This document shows, piece after piece, positions 1 through 8,052 of a stretch of 64,000 nt of DNA. The DNA lies in assembly GCA_963745675.1 (NCBI GenBank), contig CAVUYM010000009.1:186001-250000 (forward strand). Reading direction: 5' to 3'. Position 1 is the first letter of the stretch. Each line of letters opens with the position of its first letter. The translations under genes were made by a program, and so were the position numbers. The notes beneath the pieces are model-generated. The model was not told where the DNA came from and did no database searches. It was given only the letters and a program-made list of their open reading frames with translations. Origin of the DNA: JAUIIK01 sp963745675 (GTDB taxonomy: Bacteria > Chloroflexota > Chloroflexia > Thermomicrobiales > CFX8).

Positions 1-1099
1 TGCGCCCGGTGCCATCAGCGTTCGTGACAAAGACAACGCCCGAACCAGAACTGTCCATATCTGTCGACCCGACGAAAGCTATGTGCAATCCATCAGGCGA
101 CCACTCGGCATCGGCCACGAACAGTTCGAGATCGGCGGTCAGATTCCTCACTCCGGCGCCATCTGCTTCGACGGTCAAGAGATCCCCATCCTGCTCGAAC
201 AGGATGAGGCCGTCCCGCGCTGATTCACTATAACGCCACTGATAGTAATGCTGACCGACGTTGCCGGCTTCGACCTGCCAACCTTCCGGATTGGCCGGCG
301 TGTAGGTCAGGCAGCGGCGCTCGAAGCACTGTATCAGGACGAGTTGCTCGGTTCCGGCGACAGTAACATCGGACCAGTAGGGCTCAGTAACCGGGCGACC
401 GGTGGCGTAGAAGGGATTTGGAAAGAGTGGGCCATCGACGAACGCACCATTTTCCCAGATCGGTCCAGAGCTATTCATGAAGTCCCAGAAAGGCGCGGCT
501 ACGTTGTGACCCGTAACTTCGTCAAAGTAGGCAGAGTGCACCCCGAGCGCCTCGAGTTCGGGATCGCTGCTGACGATACCTACCCAGTCGAGCCGTTCCC
601 TCACCAATGCATTGCTGCGGTCAACGACCGGATCGAGAAGTTTCTGGAAGGTTGCATAGCTCGGGCCGTTGCGGGGTATCCGATCTCCGGCGACTGGAAT
701 CTCGGAGGGAAACCGCGGGACGAATTCATCGTCCCCGACCTGCATTTCGCCGGTGATCAATTCGATGACGAGCAAACCGTTGGTCACGTACCAGACGGAG
801 TCGGGATCACCGTCAGGATGGGTGATCTCCATCCGGCTCTTATCGAAGTATTGGACCTCGCGAGTTCCGTCCGGGCTCTCCGCGTACGGCTCGGAGATGA
901 CCTCAGAAAAGGTCGATCCCCACATCCAGGTGCGCGCCTCCACGCCTTCGTCTACGGGAAGGTCGGTTCGATTCCAAACGCGCTGAAAGATCTCTACGGA
1001 GTTCCCCGAATCCCCTGCTTTAGCGAGCTGTGTCGCCGCCTGGCTGAACGGCATGCAGACCAGAGCAAACAGGATGAAGGCAGTCCTTAAACGCGACAT
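1..1099 (-). CDS. Secreted protein with PD40/TolB-like propeller start, C-terminus off window
   Basis: Reverse-strand frame open for about 366 codons and cut by the window start. The N-terminus MSRLRTAFILFALVCMPF looks like a signal peptide ending near SQAA. The middle (residues 30-270) resembles no family I can name. Near residues 275-305 is a Cys-rich module reading CFERRCLTYTPANPEGW, then VEAGNVGQHYYQWRY. The visible end has SPDG and NADGTG motifs typical of PD40/WD40-like TolB propeller repeats. An in-frame TTG twelve bases upstream (1111) sits 6 bases after AGGGGAG and could be the true start instead of ATG 1099. Probably an exported sensor or binding protein; function unknown. The Cys module recurs in a fragment at 63224-63391. 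Confidence 0.8.
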   Translation of the reverse strand, partial: MSRLRTAFILFALVCMPFSQAATQLAKAGDSGNSVEIFQRVWNRTDLPVDEGVEARTWMWGSTFSEVISEPYAESPDGTREVQYFDKSRMEITHPDGDPDSVWYVTNGLLVIELITGEMQVGDDEFVPRFPSEIPVAGDRIPRNGPSYATFQKLLDPVVDRSNALVRERLDWVGIVSSDPELEALGVHSAYFDEVTGHNVAAPFWDFMNSSGPIWENGAFVDGPLFPNPFYATGRPVTEPYWSDVTVAGTEQLVLIQCFERRCLTYTPANPEGWQVEAGNVGQHYYQWRYSESARDGLILFEQDGDLLTVEADGAGVRNLTADLELFVADAEWSPDGLHIAFVGSTDMDSSGSGVVFVTNADGTGR

Positions 1100-1297
1100 T
1101 TCGAAATACAAGTCCAACTCCCCTGCAAATGCACGTTTCTTCTGACGTGAACAACACTAACACTGCTGCGTAGTGACTCAGAGACCACCGGGGTGCGCAG
1201 GAATGTCTGGTCAGTTACGCATCGGCAGCCTCTACTCGGGAGACCTCTTAGGCTAGGATATCCGAACGAGGATTCATCATGAAAGACGGGGACAAGT

Positions 1298-2732
1298 GTG
1301 GCTGCTGAATTCAATCCGTTCGGTTCTGCAAGCGACATGCTCACGGCACTCGATTCACGTGAGATTAGTTCTCGTGAACTGGTCGAACTGCATATCGAGC
1401 GTATCGAGCGGCACAACCCAACGATAAACGTCATCGTGACCAAGAACTATGACAACGCCCGCGATGCCGCCGAGCCTCGCGGATGAGGCGCGAGCAAGCG
1501 GTCACGCATTGCCGCTGGCCGGATTGCCGGTCACGATCAAAGATCAGATCGATGTCGCGGGGTTACGGACAACAGGTGGCAACCCGGAGCGTGCCGAACA
1601 TCGGGCTGAATCCGATGCGCCGAACGTGGCCCGGCTGCGGGCGGCGGGCGCGATCATCCTCGGCAAGACGAATGTGCCGAACACCGGTGACTGGCAAGCG
1701 AGCAATCCGCTCTTCGGGCGCACGAACAATCCCTGGAATCTGGAGATGACATCGGGTGGCAGCACCGGTGGCGCGGCGGCCGTCGCGACCGGGATGAGCC
1801 CGCTGGAGCTTGGCAGTGACATAGGCGGCTCGGTCCGGATTCCTGCGGCCTACTGCGGCATCCTCGGGCACAAGCCCAGCGAGACGGCCATGCCAAAGGG
1901 TAGCCTTCCCAATCCAGCCGTTCCGTTGACGGTACAGGGGCCGCTCGCTCGGGCGGCGGAGGATCTGGAACTGGCGCTCAACATCATGGCTGGCCCCGTC
2001 GAAGGCGAGGATGTCGCCTGGCGGCTGAACATCCCACTAGCGCGTGGCAATCAGCTCTCCGACTTCAGCGTGGCCGTCCTTCCACGATTGGACTGGCTAC
2101 CCTGCGACGACGAGACGCTCGCGGCACAGGAGCGGCTGGCCGGCAGACTGAGTAGCGCGGGTGCGAAGGTCGAAGAGATTGCTCCCGATGGGTTTGGAGA
2201 TTTTGAGGACTACTACCTCTCGTATCTCTCTCTGCTCAACTCGATGGTCGCACGTGGGCTACCGGAGCATGTGCGAGAACGCGCCGTCGGGCGGCTGAAG
2301 GAGAACGGCGATGCCATCAGCCTGGCCAAAGCGCGAGGAATGGAAGCGTCCATTGCCGACTACATCGGCTGGATCGAGGAACGCGAGCACTACCGGCGCA
2401 AGTACCGTGCATTCTTCCGCGACTGGGATGTACTGCTTACTCCGGTGACCCTCTGCCCGGCCTACCCGCACACCGAGGAACGTTGGCTGGACCGCAAGCT
2501 CATTGTCAATGGCGAACCGGCCCACTACGATCTGCTCTCAGCCTATCCCTCGCTGGCGACATTCACCGGTCAAGCGGCGACGAACTTCCCGGTCGGGCTC
2601 AATAGCGATGGCCTACCACTCAGTTTGCAAGCCATCGGCCCATACCTCGAAGATCGCACTTCGATTCGCTTCGCCGGGCTCGTCGGGGCCGAGTTCGGTG
2701 GCTTCGAAGCGCCGCCGGGATTTACCGAATGA
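1298..2732 (+). CDS. Amidase signature family hydrolase (frameshifted)
   Basis: Hydrolyses a carboxamide; substrate unknown. The GTG start at 1298 opens a frame reading FNPFGSASDMLTALDSREIS, the usual amidase N-terminus, which ends at a TGA near 1485. The downstream frame continues with LADEARASGHALPLAGLPV. The join is near 1475-1480, where one extra C in GAGCCTCGCG explains the break. The catalytic triad is visible: Lys in PVTIKDQID, cis-Ser in TSGGSTGGAAA and nucleophile Ser in GSDIGGSVRIPA. The combined length of about 478 residues fits the GatA-like family, but no GatB/GatC is nearby, so a stand-alone catabolic amidase is likely. It is divergent from the gene before it. Confidence 0.9.
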
Positions 2733-2784
2733 ATCGTTGTGACGCCCTGCTAGGCGCTCTCAGGTGGCGAACTGGCGCTTCCGT

Positions 2785-3393
2785 TCAGTCGTCAGCCTGC
2801 AAATAGCCAATCGGCGCTTTTGAGAAGTCCCAGCCGCGGACGAGTCGCGGGACGATCTTGACGAGGACACGGTCGGCATTGTCTTCCTTCAGCAAGCTGC
2901 CTTCGATCTCGTCGGTCTGGTAGAGCCGCCCCATCGCTTCGCGGGAAAACCCGACCGCGCCGTCTCGTTCAGTCAGGCCGTAGCGCAGGAGAATCCGCGC
3001 CAGCGCTTGCTCGGCCAGATGCTCACCGGCGAACGGCCCAGATTCGATTGTCACATGCTGCCCTGAACCGGCTACGGTCAATTCAGCATCGCCCTTGATC
3101 GTCACCGCTTTAGCCATGTTCGCGCGCATGCCCATCAGTGGCCGGTCGTCCATGTCGATGACAACCGCGCAACGCGGGTCACGTCTGAGGTTGCGAAGCG
3201 CGAGACGTGTGCTGGCGATGTTGAAGTAGAGACACTTGCCGTCCCAGTAGTACCAGAGCGGGCTCACCGTCGGATAGCCGTCACGCCCGTTGGTCGCCAT
3301 CCGCGCAACCCAGCGGCCCGATAGAAAATCATCGATCTCATCGCCGGTCATATCCACCTCAGGGTGCCAGGCTAGAACTCCACTGATGGTCAT
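2785..3393 (-). CDS. Pyridoxamine 5'-phosphate oxidase-like flavin/F420-binding protein
   Basis: About 202 residues starting MTISGVLAWHPEVDM; the start at 3393 has GAGAGG eight bases upstream, so a longer in-frame start at 3444 is unlikely. The N-terminal half shows the split beta-barrel pattern: LSGRWVARMATNGRDGYPTV, SPLWYYWDG, then a CAVVIDMDDRP strand. This fits the PNPOx-like superfamily (FMN, F420 or haem binders) rather than true PdxH, because PLP-pathway residues are not evident and the protein is standalone. Probable cytoplasmic redox or cofactor-binding enzyme. It is convergent with the amidase and divergent from the toxin-antitoxin pair. Confidence 0.8.
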   Translation of the reverse strand: MTISGVLAWHPEVDMTGDEIDDFLSGRWVARMATNGRDGYPTVSPLWYYWDGKCLYFNIASTRLALRNLRRDPRCAVVIDMDDRPLMGMRANMAKAVTIKGDAELTVAGSGQHVTIESGPFAGEHLAEQALARILLRYGLTERDGAVGFSREAMGRLYQTDEIEGSLLKEDNADRVLVKIVPRLVRGWDFSKAPIGYLQADD

Positions 3394-3499
3394 TTGATCC
3401 CTCTCGTTTAGATGGGCCGTCCCATAGTGAGTGGACCGTAGCATTTTCCGAGGTGAGGATGGCTCGATCTCAGAACGATCGTGATAGGATACGCATACT

Positions 3500-3520
3500 A
3501 GTACCCAAAGGAGTACCCAA
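3500..3520 (+). promoter_or_regulatory. Direct repeat AGTACCCAA x2 over the antitoxin ribosome-binding site
   Basis: AGTACCCAA occurs at 3500-3508 and again at 3512-3520, twelve bases apart (about one helical turn), and ends just before the antitoxin ATG at 3522. The AAAGGAG Shine-Dalgarno lies between and within the copies. Phd/YefM antitoxins usually autoregulate by binding repeats near their own promoter, so this is a candidate operator. The role is inference. Confidence 0.45.
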
Positions 3521-3521
3521 T

Positions 3522-3794
3522 ATGAACACTATTCCGGCACGTGAGATCAAGCGGCGTGGCATCAGCGCCGTCGATGACCTCCTCGAAAAGGGTCCCGTCC
3601 ACGTCATCCAGTACGACGAACCGCGCTACGTCGTGATGACGGAATCACGGTATCGCGACTTGGTCGAGGCAGAAGAGGAAGCCGCCGTCGCTAGAGTGAT
3701 GGCGTCGGTCGAGGACTACAAGGCGGGCCGATATACGACCTACGACAGCGCCGAAGACTTGATTCGTGATCTCGACCTGTGCGATGACGAATGA
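3522..3794 (+). CDS. Type II antitoxin, Phd/YefM family
   Basis: Ninety residues beginning MNTIPAREIKRRGISAVDDL. The start at 3522 is chosen because AAAGGAG lies just upstream; the open frame extends 23 codons further but without a ribosome site. The N-terminus has the Phd/YefM pattern (IPAREIKRRG, then HVIQYDEPRYVVMTESRYRDL), a DNA-binding and dimerisation domain. The C-terminal acidic tail (YDSAEDLIRDLDLCDDE) would be the toxin-neutralising segment. The stop overlaps the toxin start as ATGA, which implies translational coupling and a bicistronic operon. Confidence 0.88.
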   Translation: MNTIPAREIKRRGISAVDDLLEKGPVHVIQYDEPRYVVMTESRYRDLVEAEEEAAVARVMASVEDYKAGRYTTYDSAEDLIRDLDLCDDE

Positions 3795-4069
3795 GTTGGA
3801 AGATAGTCGCCACGAATCGATTTAAACGCCGAGCGCGTCGCCTGAGACGGGGAGACCCGCTTCTGCGCCGAAAGATCGATCAAACTCTTCAGGATCTCGC
3901 TGTCGATCCCCACCAGACTCACCTGCATCTTCACGATCTCCACGGACAACTCGAAGGCCTTAGCGCCGTGCGAATCGACTACGACAACCGTATCGTCCTG
4001 ACGCTCCAGGTGACAGAGCGCGAAATCATCCTGCACGATATCGGCAGCCACGATGAGGTCTACCGGTAG
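3791..4069 (+). CDS. Type II toxin, RelE/ParE superfamily
   Basis: Ninety-two residues, very basic N-terminus (FKRRARRLRRGDPLLRRKID), then DLHGQLEGLSAVRIDYDNRIVL and a final HDIGSHDEVYR. The last motif is the typical end of RelE/YafQ-type mRNA interferases, where the penultimate Tyr-Arg and nearby His are used in catalysis. It overlaps the antitoxin gene by four bases. Likely a ribosome-dependent endoribonuclease neutralised by the upstream protein; a ParE-type gyrase inhibitor is the alternative within the same fold. Confidence 0.88.
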   Translation: MSWKIVATNRFKRRARRLRRGDPLLRRKIDQTLQDLAVDPHQTHLHLHDLHGQLEGLSAVRIDYDNRIVLTLQVTEREIILHDIGSHDEVYR

Positions 4070-4155
4070 CTACAGGCCGACCATGAACTCGGTGCAGTCA
4101 TAGTATTGTGTCATCGTGACCTGTGCCAATACATTTGACGGGAACGTGATCTCGA

Positions 4156-4959
4156 ATGCCCCAACCACTCACAGATCGCTGGACAGACGGAGACGCTTAT
4201 CATCAGTATGTCGGACGATGGAGTGCGGTCGTCGCCCGGGAATTCGTCTCCTGGCTCGCGTTGCCGCCCGGAATGAACTGGATGGATGTCGGTAGCGGGG
4301 CGGGTGACGTCACCCTGGCGATTCTCGCCGAGGCTGATCCAGCAAGCGTCCAGGGCATCGACCTGTCACCAGGCTACGTCGAATTCGCCCGGCAGCGCGT
4401 GGACGACGGTCGCGCAAGTTTCGCCGTTGACGATGCCGCCAGTCTCGCAACAAAACCAGACAACTCCTTCGATGCCGTCATCTCCGGGCTTGTCCTGAAT
4501 TTCGTACCCGAGGCGGCAAGTGCCGTGCGTTCCATGGCACGCGTCGCCAGACCAGGTGGAACCGTCGCCGCCTATGTCTGGGACTATGCCGATCAGATGC
4601 AGTTCATGCGCTATTTCTGGGATGCCGCTGTCGAACTCTTTCCGGAAGCGGCCGCGCTCGACGAAGCCATCCGCTTTTCGTTCTGCAATCCTGCGGGACT
4701 GACACAGCTCTGGCAGGCTGCCGGTTTGGAGCGCGTCGAAACCCGCGCCATCGACGTTCCAACTGCATTCACCGACTTCGATGATTTCTGGTCGCCCTTT
4801 CTCGGCGGGCAAGGATCGGCGCCAACGTTCGTCGCATCTCTGACAGAGAACGACCGCACGGCGCTTCGGAATCTGCTGGGGTCGCAGTTGCCTATCAACG
4901 CAGACGGATCGATATACCTCATCGCGCGTGCATGGGCAGTTCGGGGCATTGCCCGCTAG
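4156..4959 (+). CDS. Class I SAM-dependent methyltransferase
   Basis: 267 residues. Motif I is MDVGSGAGDVTLAIL (residues ~43-57), motif II ends with acidic GIDLSPGYVEFARQRV, and the post-II DAVISGLVLNFVPEA segment matches the methyltransf_11/UbiE-like fold. The C-terminal region FDDFWSPFLGGQGSAPTFV resembles small-molecule methyltransferases of Actinobacteria and Chloroflexota. Substrate unknown. It stands alone after the toxin-antitoxin operon, followed 54 bases later by the LLM oxidoreductase. Confidence 0.88.
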   Translation: MPQPLTDRWTDGDAYHQYVGRWSAVVAREFVSWLALPPGMNWMDVGSGAGDVTLAILAEADPASVQGIDLSPGYVEFARQRVDDGRASFAVDDAASLATKPDNSFDAVISGLVLNFVPEAASAVRSMARVARPGGTVAAYVWDYADQMQFMRYFWDAAVELFPEAAALDEAIRFSFCNPAGLTQLWQAAGLERVETRAIDVPTAFTDFDDFWSPFLGGQGSAPTFVASLTENDRTALRNLLGSQLPINADGSIYLIARAWAVRGIAR

Positions 4960-5013
4960 TAGTGCTAGGCTGAACGACATATTCGTCGTCGCGACAGGAG
5001 AGGATTCTGCCCT

Positions 5014-5958
5014 ATGTCATCATCCACCGGAAGACCCTGCAAGCTCGGCGTCATCTTGCCGGAAGCCGAAGGCGATATGGGCGGGAAGACAGCCCAATGG
5101 CGCGACTACGCAGCGATGGCGCGCCTCGCCGAAGATATGGGCTTTGATTCAGTCTGGTTCGCCGACCACCTGGTCTATCGCGGTGAAGCTACTGCCATTG
5201 ACCAACAGGGCGTCCGAGAGTGCTGGACGATCCTGGCGGCGCTGGCGGCCGTAACCGAACGCGTCGAGCTCGGTCCTGTCGTGACACCGACATCGTTTCG
5301 CAACCCGGCCCTCTTCGCCAAGATGGTCGACTCTGTCGAAGATATCTCCGGTGGGCGGATCATTCTCGGTATCGGAGCCGGTTGGCATGAGGATGAATAC
5401 AGGGCTTTCGGATTCCCATTCGATCATCGGGTCGCTCGCTTCGAGGAAGCCTTCACCATCATCCATAGCCTGCTGAGAGATGGCCAAGTCGACTTCGATG
5501 GCAAATACTATTCGGCCCGCGAGTGTGAGCTGCGTGGTAGCGGTCCTCGTGCGGGTGGCCCGCCGATCATGATCGGTTCCCGCGGCCCGCGCATGCTGCG
5601 CGCTACGCTACCGCACGTCGAGAGCTGGAACGCCTGGCTCTCAAGCTCTCGCAGCAATGCTGACCAGGTTCCTGAGATGCGCGAACAGATTGACGCGGCC
5701 TGTCGCGAGATCGGCCGCGACCCGGCAACGCTCGAGCGCACAGTGTCGATCATGGTCGATCAGACGGGCACACGGGAGATCGGCGCTAGCATGAAGCCCG
5801 ACACCGCCGAACCGCTCACTGGCTCCCCGGAGGAGATCGCAGCAGGCATACAAGCCTTCGCCGACGAGGGCATCAGTCATATCCAGATCTACTTCGTTCC
5901 AAACACAATCGAGAGCATCGAACGCTTTGGGAGTGTCCTGGAGATACTGGATAGCTAG
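5014..5958 (+). CDS. LLM class flavin/F420-dependent oxidoreductase
   Basis: 314 residues with a TIM-barrel luciferase-like monooxygenase pattern: KLGVILPEAEG at the first strand, LAEDMGFDSVWFADHLVYRG, TPTSFRNPALFAKMVDSVE, and the family hallmark GIGAGWHEDEYRAFGFPF at residues ~120-140. PPIMIGSRGPRML matches the later barrel strand that contacts the cofactor. An AGGAGAGG ribosome site precedes the ATG. Members use FMNH2 or F420H2 for oxidation or reduction of small organics; the sequence alone does not give the substrate. The gene is complete with no frame disturbance. Confidence 0.9.
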   Translation: MSSSTGRPCKLGVILPEAEGDMGGKTAQWRDYAAMARLAEDMGFDSVWFADHLVYRGEATAIDQQGVRECWTILAALAAVTERVELGPVVTPTSFRNPALFAKMVDSVEDISGGRIILGIGAGWHEDEYRAFGFPFDHRVARFEEAFTIIHSLLRDGQVDFDGKYYSARECELRGSGPRAGGPPIMIGSRGPRMLRATLPHVESWNAWLSSSRSNADQVPEMREQIDAACREIGRDPATLERTVSIMVDQTGTREIGASMKPDTAEPLTGSPEEIAAGIQAFADEGISHIQIYFVPNTIESIERFGSVLEILDS

Positions 5959-6159
5959 CATTTCGTCGCAGTAGTTCGTCCCCATCACCGGTAGCGGCAA
6001 CTCGATGAGTCGTCCTGGTTGGGGATCAATCACTATGAGGTATCAGCAGAGCCCAGAATCCTGCTGCCTCTTTGATACCGACAGTGATTTGGGGAAAAGA
6101 AGGCGACTCACCGAATCGCCGCTACAGGCGATGGGTGCGATTCTGTGGATGCGTCGTTG

Positions 6160-6930
6160 CTAGGCTAACAGCATCAGTAACACCAGTTGCCCTGTTTGCG
6201 TGAGGAGATCCGGTTCGCCTATCGCCGGAGCGAATCGCGCCAGACGCTCGAACTGATTGGTCAGCAGTAGTACACCGACGACGATCAGAAAGACACCGGA
6301 GACGGCCGAGACGACTCCAAGATGTTGATTCATTCTGCGAAGTAGCGGCGTGATCCAGCCGAATGCCACGGCTGTCAGGACGAAGGGGATGCCGAGACCG
6401 ACGGCGTAGAAGAAGAAGAGCACCCCGGCGCGCGCACCCTGCGTCGCGGCAATGGCGAAGATGCCTGAGAGAATCGCACCTACGCAGGGACTCCAACCAG
6501 CGGCAAAGAAAACGCCCAGAAGGAACGAGGAGCCGAGTCTTCCGCGCGGCAATCTGTCCTCGGCTGATACTTTCGCCTGGCGATCGAGGAGCGGAATCCT
6601 GACGAGCCCGATAGTGTGGATACCGAGGATGATAACAGCTATGCCGCCGAACCAGCGGATGTAATCCAGCCCCTGTTGCCAGCGTTCGAGGAACTGTCCA
6701 ACGGCGATGCCAAAGATGGTGAAAACCACCGCAAAGCCAAGCACGAAAACCAGGGAATGGATCAGGAGCTGGCGTCGTGGAGGTGTGCTCGATCCGCTGA
6801 CAACTGTGCCAGTCAGATAGCCGAGATAGCCTGGCACCAGCGGCATGACACACGGTGAGACGAACGAGAGCAGACCGCCGATGACCGCGATGAACGCGGC
6901 GAAGAGCAGGGGTGCATCGGTTATCGTCAT
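6160..6930 (-). CDS. ccdA: CcdA-type transmembrane thiol-disulfide electron carrier
   Basis: 256 residues with about six hydrophobic segments. The two redox cysteines typical of CcdA/DsbD-beta are seen in SFVSPCVMPLVPGYLGYL (TM1) and FAAGWSPCVGAILSGI (TM4). It carries electrons from cytoplasmic thioredoxin across the membrane to an extracytoplasmic thioredoxin-like protein. It starts 58 bases after the lipoprotein thioredoxin gene on the same strand, preceded by AGGAA, so the two probably form an operon. Usual roles are cytochrome c maturation or periplasmic disulfide reduction; no haem-ligation genes are visible here. Confidence 0.93.
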   Translation of the reverse strand: MTITDAPLLFAAFIAVIGGLLSFVSPCVMPLVPGYLGYLTGTVVSGSSTPPRRQLLIHSLVFVLGFAVVFTIFGIAVGQFLERWQQGLDYIRWFGGIAVIILGIHTIGLVRIPLLDRQAKVSAEDRLPRGRLGSSFLLGVFFAAGWSPCVGAILSGIFAIAATQGARAGVLFFFYAVGLGIPFVLTAVAFGWITPLLRRMNQHLGVVSAVSGVFLIVVGVLLLTNQFERLARFAPAIGEPDLLTQTGQLVLLMLLA

Positions 6931-6988
6931 CGTTCGTTCCTAATGAACATCGCTGGTCCATCGTAGCTGCGAGAGGCGGCATTCAACG

Positions 6989-7567
6989 TCATGCGCCCAT
7001 AGCTTGCTCGATAAGATCAAGCGCCTGCCCGTTGGTGACTTTGCCAACTGCGCGGCCACCCAGTGACCCGTCCGCATTGATGAATGCCCATGATGGGTAG
7101 GCGCGCATCCCGTAAGCGTCCCACGTATCGCGGTCGCTGTCTTCGGCGATCAGGTAATTAATACCGAGTTCTTTGACGGTGTCACCGAGTGGTCCGAGGC
7201 TCGTCTGGCGGCTAACACCGATGACGGTTAGACCCTCGGGACCATACTGCTCGTACCATGCATTCAGGGCCGGAACCTCCGACCGACATGTCGCTCAGTA
7301 GTCAGCCCAGAAGACAAGCAGCACAGGACTGCCGCGTAATTCGGCGAGCGTCGTCGCATCGCCGTTGTACCAGTTGTCGATGGTGCCGATCTCGGGCGCA
7401 AAATCAACCTGGACTGCCTGGGCACTATCAGTCGAACTCGTTGGCTCAGGTGTATTGACGGCAGAATCGCCGCCTGCTGTGTCTCCGCCACATGCTACGA
7501 GGAGCGGCAGCGCCACGATTAGTGTGATCGCGACAACGAGCCATCGTGGCGGTCCACTTCGCATCAT
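6989..7567 (-). CDS. TlpA/ResA-like lipoprotein thioredoxin, probable selenoprotein (UGA at CxxC position 1)
   Basis: 192 codons with an in-frame TGA at codon 91 (7297-7295). The N-terminus LVVAITLIVALPLLVAC is a lipoprotein signal with the lipobox Cys at residue 26, followed by a Gly/Thr/Ser-rich linker. The thioredoxin fold then reads SPVLLVFWADY-(TGA)-ATCRSEVPALNAW, so the TGA sits where the first cysteine of the CxxC motif belongs, giving U-A-T-C with Cys94. The same frame continues cleanly through GLTVIGVSRQTS, DRDTWDAYGMRAYPSWAFIN (with the cis-Pro region) to TGA 6989-6991. A SECIS-like hairpin follows the UGA. The start ATG at 7567 has AAAGG upstream. Predicted membrane-anchored disulfide reductase fed by CcdA. 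Alternative: a sequencing substitution of TGC/TGT. Confidence 0.8.
7268..7297 (-). promoter_or_regulatory. Candidate bacterial SECIS element (UGA plus stem-loop)
   Basis: On the mRNA, UGA (7297-7295) is followed by ten bases and then GGUCGGAGGUUCCGGCC (7284-7268). This folds as a 7-bp stem, GGUCGGA with UCCGGCC including one U-G pair, around apical loop GGU. A short outer pairing CAU/AUG is possible. Bacterial SECIS elements lie in the coding region just after UGA with a guanine-bearing apical loop about 16-37 bases away; here the first loop G is 18 bases after the UGA. Size, spacing and the AGGU loop closely resemble the E. coli fdhF upper stem-loop as I remember it. Function is inference. 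Confidence 0.65.
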
Positions 7568-7626
7568 GTCAGTAACCTTTCGTTTCGAGCCCTGTGCCCA
7601 TGTGTCTATGAATTCATCGCGAGTTC

Positions 7627-7905
7627 TTAATCGATTAATTCGATGGCAGCATCGACGATAACAATCCCTGCCTGCCGGAGCAGTAATTCTCCATCCGCAC
7701 CGATCACCGCGCATGCCGTACGCGCTACATGTATCTCGATCTACGTCGATGGCAACCGGATAAGGGATGCCGAATGCAGCGATCCTATCCTCGATCGGGC
7801 CACCACTCAACTGCAGGCTGATGGCGGTGGTCTTCAAGCTTTGCATTCCAGTATTCGACGCCTCATCAGATACCAGTCTACGGGCACGGCATCCCTCCGA
7901 CCGTG
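7627..7905 (-). pseudogene. Degenerate second redoxin (thioredoxin-like) remnant
   Basis: One reverse frame reads SLKTTAISLQLSGGPIEDRI, then YPVAIDVDRDTCSAYGMR, matching the paralogue's DRDTWDAYGMR region. After GMR the frame is lost; a shifted frame resumes as VIGADGELLLRQAGIVIVDA and ends at TAA 7627-7629. About six residues covering the cis-Pro loop are missing at the junction. Upstream the frame soon hits a stop and no CxxC or signal peptide can be assembled. It lies directly upstream of the putative selenoredoxin and probably arose by duplication of it. Boundaries are approximate. Confidence 0.55.
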
Positions 7906-8052
7906 GCCGGGATTACCATTCAACCCGCTAAATCGTACGGAGCAAAGATTACGGAATTCCAACGCTGCTTGCCGAACGTACAGAATCGTCCATTCGGGCT
8001 ATCCTTTTTGCGGAGGCGATGGCCATTCAATGCGCAGACAGGGGTTTCCAAG

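Noticed and set aside
248..1090. 280-codon open frame on the plus strand
   Set aside because: It is antisense to a minus-strand frame that has a signal peptide, propeller motifs and a plausible start; the plus-strand protein has no family features.
6039..6080. Inverted repeat GGTATCA/TGATACC as terminator for the LLM oxidoreductase gene
   Set aside because: Arms are only 7 bp with a long interrupted loop and no U-tract; not strong enough to list.
6122..6982. 286-codon minus-strand frame overlapping ccdA
   Set aside because: Same strand but different frame, His/Arg/Cys-rich and without membrane segments; ccdA in the other frame has both redox cysteines and six helices.
6989..7567. A variant genetic code (TGA = Trp) to explain the in-frame TGA
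   Set aside because: TGA serves as a normal stop at the ends of several genes here (antitoxin, first FtsX permease, formyltransferase, and this gene itself), and TGG is used for Trp throughout.
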